NCBI GenBank assembly: GCA_001953115.1
Contig: LSSL01003442.1
Location: 1 to 27,594, forward strand
Origin: Smittium mucronatum
Taxonomy: Eukaryota > Kickxellomycota > Harpellomycetes > Harpellales > Legeriomycetaceae
Reading direction: 5' to 3'
DNA length: 27,594 bases
Under the pieces are notes generated by a model. It did not search any database. It saw only the letters and a program-made list of their open reading frames with translations, and was not told the origin of the DNA. The position numbers were made by a program, and so were the translations under genes. Positions 1-10,282 of this stretch are shown here, piece after piece (within the stretch, counting starts at the first letter, position 1; the number at the start of each line of letters is the position of its first letter).

Positions 1-659
1 AGTATACACATGAATATTGGTCTATATGTTCGTGTAGCTTTTTATAAACTTTGAAAAAATTTCGCGTAAAGAAAAAAAATATCTGTACAAGAATTTTTCA
101 TATCTCTCGGAAAATAAATTTCACTTCCGTTATCTCTCCCAGATCGTTTCTTTATTTTAAACTCAAATTCTGATAACATGAGTATTTATTTCGATACTCT
201 CACCGTTTTTTCTGAATTCCTATAAAGACTGTAAATGACTGAGCTATCGGTAAATTCTAAAAAATTGTTACTCCATGGGTAGTAACTAAAGTTTTTCAAC
301 ACACTTAATCTAGTTAATTCTTCTTTCTCATATTTTGGATAGTTTCGTTTCGATGTTATCGATTACCTAGAATAAATTTAAAGTGTATATTTAACTCCAC
401 AAGCCCATTCTTGTTCCGTTATTGCATTTACTGAATACTAGGATGAATCAGTAGATGATAGGATCTCTTTATCGAATTTGGGTCTTTTTAAAGTATAAAA
501 TTCTAATATAGTCCTTTTTTTACATCCAAAATATTTTAGGATCTTTTAATCTAATTAAAAATTTTATTATTTCTGAATAAAACATGCATCGGCTCAAGTC
601 TTTCATCTAAATTTGGTACAATTTTCCAAAAATAAGAGGTAATTCCAACACGATTTTGT

Positions 660-1150
660 TTCTTTAACATTTTTGGGCATTTAAACTGAATTAAATATAT
701 ATTTTTTGTTTTCATTGGGTATTATTCCATCTTTCGTTATCATAAAGCCCAAATACCTATATTTATTTTGAAAAAAAATGATTCTTTTTCAGATTTAAGC
801 AAATGTTACTACTTTCCAAAATATAAAATGCATCTTTAATGTGTTATGTGGTCATAATCTGCTTTAATTAATATGATTATAACGTCTAGATATACCGTTG
901 TGAACTTCTTTTTTTTATTATTCAAGAATTCTATTTATAAACTTCGAAAAAATGTACTGGAGCATTTGTGAACCCTAATGGAACCACTTTGAGATCATAT
1001 ACTTCTAAAGCGGATTGAAATCTATGTTTTTCTTTGAGTTCTCTTTTATTACGAATTTAAAATACCTTTTTATGCAATCTAAGGTACTGAAATAACTTTT
1101 CCATGCCTGAATATCGATCAAGTCATTGATACTCGACAAGAGCTACTTAT
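660..1150 (-). pseudogene. Ty3/gypsy reverse transcriptase core, broken
   Basis: This is the best-preserved part of the retroelement. Reading down the minus strand, the first catalytic block (YFSTLD) is intact near 1080. It is followed in another frame by VPLGFTNAP near 965-985. The catalytic YxDD box near 880-895 reads YLDV, so the second metal-binding aspartate is lost (GTT where a GAT/GAC codon is expected). The connection block KYRYLGFMITKDGIIPN follows at about 710-755 and PKNVKE at about 675. At least three reading-frame changes and several stops separate the blocks. It cannot encode an active enzyme. Confidence 0.87.
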
Positions 1151-1299
1151 CCCAAACTATGAGAATGTTCATTTTTAGGTAATACTCGATAAATAATTAA
1201 TTGTCTTCGGAATCAAGTTGATTGGTTATAGCCATTCTGATGAGGATCTTCTGATTATTCCTGGTTCTTACATCATCAATTATTTTTATAAATGATTTA

Positions 1300-1880
1300 A
1301 CCCTCTCTGGTCCTGAAGCCTAAAAAATTTATCATTATTAAGGTCTGTAAACGTCTATAGATCCATAAATGGTATTTTAAAAAAACCAGTATCGAATAGT
1401 TTTACTTTAATCGATTTTACAGAAGACTCATTCCAAATGGCCAAAAATAAGTGTTTAATTTTTATTCTAAAACCCGATTATTAAATATAGCTATTTATAC
1501 ATTATTAATATGAAATATGAAAATTTTGAGAAAATGATTAATAATATTTTATGAAATGAAGTTTGGCTAATAAATTCTGTAAAGCAAACAGTAATTTCAG
1601 GAGACAAATTTATTTGTCTATAAGGTGATATCTATTTTCTATATATTACAAATAATTTTTGAAAATAAAAATTTAAAAATTCTAATTTTTTGTACTCATT
1701 CAAAAAAAAAAGTAGTTACTCGTCGAAAATATTATCTTATATTATTTTTTTATTCTTTGTAAGTTTCAAATATTATTAAAAATATCAATACATAAATTCT
1801 AATGAGTTCAATTAATTATTTACCTTTTTAATATTGACATTAATGCATTACGTTCTCAAAAAAATTTATATTTTTATTTT
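1300..1880. other. AT-rich segment interrupting the gypsy RT
   Basis: Between the N-terminal RT block (about 1880-2142) and the core RT (below about 1260) lie some 580 bases that give no recognisable RT motif in any minus frame. The normal spacing in Ty3/gypsy is far shorter. I infer an insertion or a heavily diverged stretch. No terminal repeats or coding signal were identified. Confidence 0.4.
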
Positions 1881-2142
1881 ACAATACGTTTATTAAATAA
1901 TAGACTATCATTTTGGAAATTTTAATAAATTTTTTTTTGCTGATTTCAGAGTTTTTGTGTGGAATTCCGGCCCCTGAAAGTATAATATTATCCTTTTTCT
2001 TTTTATGATAGTCTGGTAAAGCCAGAAAGTGGGTTCTATTTCCTTTAATAATGTCTATTTTGAAATATCTACCCTTTATATTCTTTATCTCACTAATATC
2101 TAAGAGCAATAATTTAGGGAAATTTACTAATATTTCATCCAT
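1879..2142 (-). pseudogene. N-terminal RT linker fragment of the gypsy relic
   Basis: An 87-codon open stretch contains NFPKLLL and, further on, FKIDIIKGNRTHF. This resembles the segment just before the gypsy RT palm, where a conserved 'FP' element is followed by the H-x-I-x-L-x-P-G region. Its position between the protease relic and the RT core supports the assignment. It is a fragment of a longer decayed frame and not an independent gene. Confidence 0.6.
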
Positions 2143-2429
2143 TACTTTTGGGATTTTTTCTGCTTTACTCTCTATAGGGTGTTCTTCTTTTAAATTTTGA
2201 AATTTTACATATTAGAAGATTCGGTACGACTCTTTTAGTTATTCTTTTATGCTTTATTCCTACAAGCCATCGTCTTCACTAATCTCAAGTGATACATATC
2301 CTTCGTCAAGTCACTCATATAATTCTTTATTATAATTTTTATAGTGTATCTTTAGATAATTTACCAATTAAAATTTTTTCCTGCATATTCTGATGTTCAT
2401 ATCTAACTATTTTTTGAGGGTCATTAATA

Positions 2430-2690
2430 CTTCCATACCAATTAGAATAGATAGTGCACATTTTTTTATGACTGAAATGGGGTAGTTATAATAATAAAAT
2501 TCTCTATTTCTAATTCAATTATACATTTATATGAGATGCTGATTTTCTTGCCTTGTATGGACTGAATTCTTATTGGTGAAGCCTTTTTTTTTATTGTGAT
2601 GTTGAGTTTATGAATTTTTTTAGTACTAATTATCGAGTAAAACGCACCATTTTCAATATATATTGGTATCTTATTCCCCCCTATACTTAA
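2430..2690 (-). pseudogene. Retropepsin-like protease relic of the gypsy element
   Basis: The minus-strand frame starting near 2690 reads IYIENGAFYSIIS and then KKIHKLNITIKKK. This matches the retropepsin pattern, in which an active-site D-S/T-G-A is followed by a hydrophobic stretch and a basic segment. About 65 codons further on, after a stop and a frame change, LIGMEVL matches the conserved C-terminal I-L-G-M-x-W-L block. The catalytic aspartate position holds glutamate, so the enzyme would be dead even without the stops. Confidence 0.7.
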
Positions 2691-2699
2691 ATAGTATCT

Positions 2700-3450
2700 A
2701 GATGTGTGTTATTTTCCTTTTATCACTTCCCCTTCCACATAATAAAGCACTTATAATTTATACCACCACCCCCATTTAAAAGAAGAATATCCTGAATACT
2801 TTTATCGATAGAATTCGGGTGTAAGGTGGAAATTCCCCTCAAGATTAGAAAGGAAGGTGATTTCAGTAATCTAGATAATATTAATTAAGTACAGCCATAA
2901 TTCTATTTTATTTTATTTTGATTTTTATCATTCCAACTTGTTGTTAATAGCTGCCTGTGAGAGTTTCTCGTCTTTAGTGATAGGAACTTTTATTCTCATT
3001 CTCTTTTCACCAGTCCTTATGGATATCAAATCTACTTTTTATTGGTAATTATTTTTGAGCGGACGGCTAAAATTCTTGAATATGCTGCTTTATTTTTCTC
3101 GCTTTTTTTAATTTCATGTGGTAATTGGGCTGACAGTCTCGAGATTATAGCATCAGTTTTTTCCAAGAAAAGCACCTGGTCACTTTTAGGCCTTTTTTAT
3201 TTTTATCCACTTTAAATGTATATTAAATTTAAATCAAAATCTTTGTGATTTCCTTAATCTCTGGGTCCGGTTTCTTTTTTTTTATTGTATCTGCCTCTCC
3301 GTAATTGAATTATTTTGTGAAATATTATCTTTTTTCATATTTTTAGTCGTCATTATCCTCAAATCCCATTTTTTGGATATGGGAACCAACTTATCATAAG
3401 TTCATCCAAAGTATTACTTCTATTTTGGATATATATCCTTTTCTAAAATT
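2700..3450 (-). pseudogene. Possible gag remnant of the gypsy element
   Basis: Just upstream of the protease relic, the minus strand near 3030-3175 has about 50 open codons containing ISRLSAQLPHEIKK and AAYSRILAVRSKI. This helical, charged composition is compatible with a capsid (gag) domain. No zinc knuckle (CCHC) could be confirmed. The assignment rests mainly on position, since gag precedes protease in this family. Confidence 0.35.
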
Positions 3451-4943
3451 GTAAATCTGTAGCCAATAATATGTCTAAATAGTTTTTTACCAATCATTTT
3501 TCTGTGTAATACGGTCTTGATATATTCTTTAAATAATATTTAAATCCTTTATTGAAGTTTTATCGATTCTGATATGATTGTTTATCCATATTTTTAAATT
3601 CCAAAATTTAATCAGGCAGGATAAAGACGAAGTCCTGAAGACTTTTTGAAATTATTTAATCCTATTATTTATTTTAAAAAAATTATTCTTAGTTTTTTTT
3701 TTGATTATCTGAATGCCATAAGACTGTTTTCAATTGATCTTATTCTGAATTATTATTTTTTATTCCAATTTTTTCATTTGTTATATTATATTGCATCTAT
3801 AAATACTCCTAAAAATAATAAAATATCAGGGAGCTATTTTTCTGTAACCTCGGACTTTGGAGGAAACACCTCAAAGCTTACTTTAATTTTTGATACTCTT
3901 GATCACAATCTAATATTCTTCCCGAATTCGACTTTACATTTTTTATATTAGATAATAAGTATAAATTAGCAATATAATTTCAAAATAAATATGTTTTCGA
4001 TTCTCTATTGCAATAAATAATACCCTCCTTCTTTTCAAACGGGGGAAATCACCCCTTTTTATACTAGTGATTGGTTTTGGAAGGTGCAATAAGTGAATGT
4101 CATAATTTAGAAAAATTTATATTATTTTTGTTTATGGAAATCAATTCTTTCTATTAAATATTATAAATATAAAAAAATCGATAGAAACAAATAAAAATTA
4201 TCATAAAAATGAATACTTGTATAGATATATGAATTTTTTTACGATTTTTTTAAAAAAAAATTATTGAGTAAGTCCATAAAAATATATACTTAATAATATG
4301 AAAATATAATTTTTCGAATTGATTGGGGGGGTTTTTTTAAAAAAACATTATTTTTAAATCAAATATTTTCATTTTCTATAGGAAAATAATATTATCGAGT
4401 AAATTTTGAGTAAAAAATTGAATAGGAAAGAAATTTATTCGATTTTTTTTAGTAGATGTTATATTCGTGATTTAAATGTATAAAGTGATATAGTGGTATT
4501 TTTTCCATTTTAATATATATATATTTTATTATAGCCTCCTTTATACATAACTTTTTGATTTTAAAAAAATAAAATATTAAAGCAAAGATTTTATTTGATT
4601 GAGACTGATCAGTCTGATTTCAAGAGAAATGAGCAGAACACGAGTATGAAATATTCAAAAAAAACTTAAAAAATAAAAGGCTATAATATTCTACTGTGCA
4701 GATTTTAATATAAATAGATGTACAGGAGATATTAAAATCGAATATTATTACTGAAAATCAAAATTATTTTACTATTCCACTAAGCATAATGAAAGTTTCT
4801 TGAAGTTTCTTGAAATAGTAATTAAAGAAAAAATTATAAGTTATAGCATCAACGGTCTAAGTCCTTATAAAATAATTTTAAAACGAAATTTATAGAATGT
4901 CAAAACTGAAATTTCTCGTATATACTCAGTTAGAAGTAACTAA
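3451..4943. other. AT-rich spacer between gypsy and MULE relics; possible LTR promoter
   Basis: No gene is supported here. A plus-strand open frame at 3646-3951 has low-complexity hydrophobic composition and no recognisable domain. On the minus strand a TATA-like TATAAAAAGGGG sits at 4053-4064 with an ATTGG/CCAAT motif just upstream at 4070-4074. This is the correct side and strand for the 5' LTR promoter of the gypsy relic. Its LTR partner would lie outside the window, so this cannot be confirmed. The part at about 4750-4940 may contain the N-terminal end of the MULE transposase. Confidence 0.4.
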
Positions 4944-5761
4944 AGTAAAAAAAATAACAACCCAAATATTCGAGAAAAAAAAATTAATCAAAGTGTTCAT
5001 CTGGAAAACTCTAACATTCCTTATGCAGCAGGATACTTTTCTAATCAAAATGTTATCAAATTCAATTTAACTTCAGTAAAATCTCTTAAAAACCTTAATT
5101 GTATTTTTAGAATACAAATTTTTTCCACCTTTAAACTTGTAAAAGGTGGATATCCTGTTATATTTTTGGGAATAACAGACATAAATCGATAATTTACCCC
5201 ATTTGAAATAGCAAAGGTTAGTAAAGATTAAAAAAAAGACTAAAAATTAATTTTCGAAACTATTAAAATTTAAATTATAAAATGAAACTAAAAATCAAAG
5301 CTGAAAATCTGATCTCAGACTCAGTCAAAAAATTTAAGAATCAATTTCAAAGTTTTCAGAAATTTTATTTAGAGCCAAATTTTGTTTTCGTGTATCAAAA
5401 AATGATATAAAATTAATAGGGGATTGTTATGATATATTTGAAATATATATATATTATATATTATATATTATATATGTAAAATTCAACTTATAATTACCCT
5501 TAAAATTTTTGAAGAATATGTTCATTTTGAAATGAATAATTTCAATCCTTTGTCTGAATTGTCTGATAAAACAAAATTGTTATGAAGGATATTAATTTTT
5601 TTGGAATTTCAACTAACAATTCATTGGAAAGATATAACAGGAAGATTAAGGAAAATTTTGCTAGATATGACGTTTCTAATTTAGTCGATTTTATTGATAT
5701 ATCCAAAGATAAACTAAATTACTATTATTCCATTAGAATACCAGAGCTAGAACAGATGTAA
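4944..5761 (+). pseudogene. MULE-type (Mutator-like) transposase relic
   Basis: A plus-strand frame stays open for 82 codons (4944-5189). It contains IPYAAGYFS, then FSTFKLVKGGYPVIFLGITD, then after one stop FTPFEIAKVSKD. This is the signature of the MULE transposase core, in which an aspartate normally precedes S/T-T-F/Y-K-L and a G-Y-P-V strand is followed by D-x-N/D-R-x-F-x-P. The first catalytic aspartate position appears to be phenylalanine. Downstream, a 59-codon open stretch (5582-5761) contains STNNSLERYNRKIKENF, matching the conserved C-terminal S/P-T-N-N-x-x-E-x-x-N-x-x-I-K block. An AT microsatellite at 5440-5477 interrupts the middle. Terminal repeats were not found. Confidence 0.72.
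5440..5477. repeat. TA-rich microsatellite inside MULE relic
   Basis: An alternating TA/TATATTA tract with three TATATTATATATTA-like units lies between the two conserved transposase blocks. It probably grew by slippage after the element died. Confidence 0.7.
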
Positions 5762-8632
5762 TACAATGAAACATATTTTCAAAACGAAAAATTATCTAGA
5801 AAAGATGAAAAGTGATGTATCCAAATCTATTAATAATATTTTCAGAAATTTTTTTAGTCCCTCTTGAACTGCAACTAGTAGTGAATTCGATTAATACATA
5901 TGAATTTAAGAACTTCAACAATTGCTGATTTTTTTAAAAAATATACATTTATATATGCAAAGGATGTTATCTACAGTTTGGATTCTGTGTATTGTTCAAA
6001 TCGAAATTTTTTAAAAAAAGAAAGAATGCTTGCATGTATACCATTTCTTTATCTATATAAAAACGTTAGCTTTATCAGTATAACTCATTTATCCGAAAAA
6101 ATGTCTGCAGGAGGAAAAAATAATGAAAATTAAAAACAAAGTTCTTAAAATAAATTTGATTAGAAAAGAAATTTCGACCGCTTCAACAAAAAACTATAGA
6201 AAAAATTTCAAATTGTATATTTTTAAATGCTTTATTTAATACTTCAGTACTGAATTTTTAATAATAAGAAGCCTTAAATATATAAATTATAATCATAACT
6301 AGTTTACGTTGACAACTCGCATAAAGTATGTTTGATACCTGAAATTATTGACTGGCTTCATTAACCTAGTTAAATATTTTTAAACAAAGTTCATATAAGC
6401 TAACGTGGAAAATATGTAGGTCTATTATCCTATTGTTATAAACGGATTTCTTAACATACCTCAATATTCCTGTAAAATAATTTGGATTTATTGACTTAGC
6501 ATTTTGGATTTTTTATAATTTTTTTAATCTGAGCAACTATATCAAAAATAAATTAAGTGTTTTAAATAGATAAAAAACATCTAAATAAGGTTTCGAAATG
6601 AATTTTATCAATGTTTTTGGGTTGGAAAATAAATTTAAGTAACTAAAATATATTGAAAACAGTTCCTATTTAATAAAGTCAACCTTATTACTAGGATTAG
6701 GGTTTTAATGTTGATATGTACATTCAATGATAATAAATCGCATGGTTTTTATATCTAAGTATTTTTTACTCATTTAATTTAAAATTATGTATTTAAAAAA
6801 ATAAAGGGATTAACTTTTGCACATATGAGATTTTTTTTTCAACCATAAAATACTTGCATATAAAACGATAGTTATTTTGAAGAATTCAGAAATTTTATTT
6901 TTTCACGTAATTCAAAAAAATTCAAATTCTTATGGATTCACAACACATAAATAATTTTGTTCGGATTACTTTACAAAAGTTCATATTCTTTTCAAGTAAT
7001 CATATTGGTAAAAATAGCTGCTTATTAATAATTAAACTTTGGTTAAAAAAATTTTCTGGACAAATTTATGAAAAATTAGACATAACGACGAATAATCCGT
7101 AGAAATTCGTCCATTTAAATCTTTGGTTCTAATGTTATTACTAAAACCCCATTCATTTTACTCAATTTTTTTTTCTCGAAATATGAAAATTTATTTGCTA
7201 ATAATATTGAATCATAACCAGAACCCTTTGAAAAATAAAATTTTTAGTTCTTAATATGATATTTATCACACTAAATTCTTTATGTATGTTTTTTTTCTAT
7301 ATTCACTAGTTGCTCTTATGGATTCAATTCAATTTAAATTAAATATATCTTCTTTTTATTTATACTTGCCATTAAGATTCTGGATAAAAATAATAATTAA
7401 AGGTGATAGAATCAAGGGTTATTGTTTCATACAATTAGCAAAAAAAATAAAGTATTTGGGGGCCATATAACCACAATTCTTTTATATCTTAACGTTTTAT
7501 TAGTTTCTTAAATACTTCAATACAGGGTGTAAAATACTCTGATATACTAAATTTACATAAACATAATTGTTGTTTTCGAAAATTAAGCCAATATAGAGAT
7601 GATTTTTAAGCTAAAATCAAAGACTGCATAGATATTGGTCATTAAAATGGCACAAAAAGACACAATGAAGATGAAAGAGTTAAATATAGTAAAACTAATA
7701 ATTAATTTTTGGCCTTTTTTCTGATTCGATTTGGCGTTTAATCTAAAAAAAAAATCAAATATATCATGAAAAAAACAAATTTGGTTAATAATTTATTTTT
7801 TTGTTTTTTTGCGGGGTTTTTAATAAATTCGCGGGTGAAAATGGATGGCGAAAATTAAATGCATCTGTTTTTTAGAGAATTTGCAGATTTTTCAACAAAT
7901 CAACTTTTTTTCTCTCTCGAGATTCTGTCTTATTACTAACGCAAAAAATTAAACTTTCATATTTTTATTTTCTAGCCATTTATTTCACCTTCATTTTAGT
8001 TTGAGTATCTAACTGGATAAAAATAGCTTGATTGAGATAAGTAAAACCGTATTAGATATATAGACTAGAATCAAAATTCTCTTTTTAACACTCGATATTA
8101 GCTATAAAATCAACATATTGTTTCGAATTCTACAATAATAACATAAATCCCAGAAGGACATCCAAAACTCTATTTTAAAAAGAATAATTTTTACTTTAAT
8201 TAACTATAATTAACATGTGAAAAAATAGATGTGTTAAAAAAAAATCTGAACTGAGAAAAAAAAATTCTGATATGGGCTTTAATGGATGAAACTGAATCTA
8301 ATTTTTTTAATATATAAACATATATGCACATTATTTAAAGTATATTAGGTCAGAGCTTTTTTTTAAAAAAGATCAAAAATGAAGCAACTAGGATTTCACA
8401 AAATTTAATATTAATAATATAGCTCTATAAATATTTTCATTGAACAAGATCTGAAGGAACAGGCCTCTTTAATGATTTAAATGACTAATGTTTTAATCAT
8501 CAAAATGATATATATATAAAACCTGGAAATTAGAATTTAAAATTTGCCAATTTGTTTAGTTGTATAGTTATAGATACTTGGGAATTTCCAGAAAGTTCAA
8601 AACCCTAATCAAAGAAATAATATAGAAAACTA
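5762..8632. other. AT-rich gene-free stretch
   Basis: I see no convincing gene, RNA or element end in these 2.9 kb. Open frames at 5900-6133 and 7282-7470 (plus) are short, Phe/Lys/Ile-rich and match no family I recognise. A slightly GC-richer patch near 7810-7850 (GCGGG and GCGGGTG words) stands out but has no assigned function. The stretch is probably older transposon debris. Confidence 0.5.
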
Positions 8633-8722
8633 TATCAAAAATATCAACATAAAAGAATCAAAAATATCAACATAAAAAAATATCAAAAAATAAACATAAT
8701 AAAATATCAAAAAAATAACAAC
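8633..8722. repeat. Degenerate short tandem repeat (ATCAAAAATATCAACATAAA unit)
   Basis: Two near-perfect copies of a unit of about 20 bases (starting at about 8634 and 8657) are followed by two or three shortened, diverged copies (TATCAAAAAATAAACATAAT and similar). The array lies at the left edge of the gene island, just before the base composition rises. Confidence 0.65.
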
Positions 8723-9295
8723 TTGTATAACAGTAAACCTGATTAATTAATCACGATTTTATTAGTTTTAGATATTAATATTCTGATGGATCAGATCAGA
8801 CCATGTTGATTCGCCAGCAGTACTAAAAAGTCTATTGACCAAACTGTTTGTGATTAACCAATAGATGTTTAGTAAATTGGAAGGCACTGATCAGAAGAAG
8901 ATGGTTATTGGCTATACGCATGGTGGAACGATTTATTTGTGATCCAGTAAATAAAAAGAGAAATTGGCTGGTTGGTTGATTAGTTGTGGATTGATAGCAA
9001 CATTTTCAAGTCTAGACATCTTCCCCACTCCCTTCCCCGATCGTGCCTCCACCCACTCCCAACATAAAAGTATGGGGGTGGGGAATCTGGTCTGATTTGG
9101 TTAGAGATTAGAAACAGAAAAGAGTAATTAGGTGATTGATTTTAGTGTATTTTTATTTTATCTCGAGAAATTCATAGCTACACAAATTTCGTCTCCGTAA
9201 TTCAAACTCGAAACGTAATATAAATCATAGAAGAACAAAACTTTTGTGATTTTCGTTGAATGCAATCACTCTTTGAAATTCGAAAAGTAAACAAA
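8723..9295 (+). promoter_or_regulatory. PAM17 upstream region with four CCAAT motifs and a C-rich tract
   Basis: The 5' region of PAM17 contains CCAAT/ATTGG pentamers at 8858-8862 (+), 8876-8880 (-), 8907-8911 (-) and 8963-8967 (-). A pyrimidine tract rich in CCC/CCAC lies at about 9019-9060, followed by a G-rich run (GGGGGTGGGG) near 9074. CCAAT is the binding core of the fungal Hap2/3/5 complex, which controls many mitochondrial genes. The motifs are seen directly; their use is inferred. Confidence 0.5.
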
Positions 9296-10102
9296 ATGTC
9301 TCTGACAAACAGCAGTCTGGTGAAATTGAGCAGTTCAGGTTTGATTTCTGTGAAATGTTTTGCTCCAATTTCCAGATTCAGCACGGTTGGGGTGGGAGCA
9401 ACCCAATACCAACAATACATGAAACGACCAATCCTATTACCGCTCCGTTACACCCGCAAAATTCCAATAAATTTGCAGAATTCTTTAAATTCCCCTGTTT
9501 CAAAAAGCTTTAGCAGCACCAGCAACTTGCACAGTAGTGGCGGTGAGCCCAAAGCGGCAGAGAAACTAGATCGGATCGATTCGGCGCTGAAGAAAGCGGC
9601 GAGTTCGGGACTGGACGATGTGCTGGACGTCAATTCGAAGAATTACATGACGTGGAAGACGTTCTTTGAGATGCGGACGAGACGGCGGTGGGCAGAACGG
9701 CTGATGGCAGTTCCGTTTACGCTGGTGGGCATGGTGTCGGGAGCGACGTACCTGGGCACGATCCCGCTTTCGAACTTTCCAGATTTCGGGACGGGGGTTG
9801 ATCCGACGTTTGTGGTTAGTGGCTGCGTTATGCTGTTTGGGGTGGCGGGGTACATTGCAGGGGGAATTTTCGGGAGTGCGTTTTGGAAGTTGCTGAATGG
9901 TAAGCAGATAGCTCGCATGACGGTCAAGGAGAAGGACTTTTTCCAGCACATCAAGAACAATCAGTCGGATCCCCATCTCAGCTCGTTTCGCAACCAATTG
10001 CCCGATTTTTATGGAGAGCGTGTTTCTTCTGTTAAGGGGTACAGAGAATGGATGAAAAAACAAAGGCTTCACGAGATCAAAGGTCTGAACAAGGAAAATT
10101 GA
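9296..10102 (+). CDS. PAM17: Pam17, TIM23 presequence-translocase motor subunit
   Basis: Pam17 is a mitochondrial inner-membrane protein that stabilises the Pam16/Pam18 (J-protein) module of the import motor at the TIM23 channel. The chosen ATG (9296) sits in a typical fungal context (AACAAAATGTCT). An in-frame ATG at 9260 would add 12 residues. The 268-residue product begins with a Ser/Arg/Lys-rich, acid-free N-terminus (about 1-75), which fits a matrix-targeting presequence. The core starts at about 118 with MTWKTFFEMR, followed by two membrane segments (about 136-158 and 170-194). It ends with the family-typical LPDFYGERVSSVKGYREW (235-252). The presequence region is longer than in S. cerevisiae (total about 197 aa there). 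There are no introns. It is convergent with NBP35, with 180 bases between the stop codons. Confidence 0.93.
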   Translation: MSLTNSSLVKLSSSGLISVKCFAPISRFSTVGVGATQYQQYMKRPILLPLRYTRKIPINLQNSLNSPVSKSFSSTSNLHSSGGEPKAAEKLDRIDSALKKAASSGLDDVLDVNSKNYMTWKTFFEMRTRRRWAERLMAVPFTLVGMVSGATYLGTIPLSNFPDFGTGVDPTFVVSGCVMLFGVAGYIAGGIFGSAFWKLLNGKQIARMTVKEKDFFQHIKNNQSDPHLSSFRNQLPDFYGERVSSVKGYREWMKKQRLHEIKGLNKEN

Positions 10103-10282
10103 TGAATTTGTACAGGAACTACTACTATATAATGATTACAATAAATTTAAAAAATATATATAAACATGAAATCGAAACATCTAGAATGTTTATCCAGTTT
10201 ATTTGTACATTTGTTTATTTTTTTGAATAAAAATCAAAGACCAGCGAGTTTTACAAAGGATTCGAACAAGACTACAAGCATC
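10103..10282. terminator. Shared 3' region of PAM17 and NBP35
   Basis: The 180 bases between two convergent stop codons are AT-rich, with AATAAA-like words (AATAAATTTAAA near 10140; GAATAAAAA near 10224) and TA-rich efficiency-element-like runs (TATATATA near 10155). These could serve cleavage and polyadenylation of both transcripts. Exact sites cannot be read from sequence alone. Confidence 0.45.

Larger units (their letters stand above)
1..2690 (-). mobile_element. Decayed Ty3/gypsy retrotransposon pol (protease, RT, RNase H)
   Basis: Minus-strand translation across stops and frameshifts gives retroelement pol domains in the Ty3/gypsy order. A protease relic lies at about 2430-2690, where the active-site box reads IENGA in place of D-S/T-G-A and ends with a LIGME motif. 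The start of RT is at about 1879-2142. The RT core at about 660-1150 shows YFSTLD, VPLGFTNAP, YLDV (normally YLDD) and YLGFMITKDG followed by PKNVKE. An RNase H relic at about 200-470 contains STDSS and YSVNA. Integrase would lie to the left of the window. Many stops and frame changes make it non-functional. About 580 bases (1300-1880) inside RT match nothing and may be a later insertion. The family assignment comes from motif recognition and is strong for RT and protease, weaker for RNase H. Confidence 0.85.

Noticed and set aside
3646..3951. 101-codon plus-strand open frame
   Set aside because: Low-complexity Phe/Ile/Leu composition typical of chance frames in AT-rich DNA; no domain; surrounding DNA is transposon debris.
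5900..6133. 77-codon plus-strand open frame just after the MULE relic
   Set aside because: No recognisable domain and not clearly in continuity with the transposase; it could be its C-terminal debris but this cannot be supported.
6691..6706. Single telomere-like GGATTAGGG word
   Set aside because: One copy only; not an array.
7282..7470. 62-codon plus-strand open frame ending KYLGAI
   Set aside because: The resemblance to a retroelement YLG block is four residues only, with no neighbouring motif.
8633..8722. Tandem repeat considered as a CRISPR-like array
   Set aside because: No spacers; the units run directly into each other, and the sequence is eukaryotic.
9202..10072. Minus-strand open frames antisense to PAM17
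   Set aside because: Shadow frames of a well-supported gene; Arg/Ser/Pro-rich composition from reversed codons.
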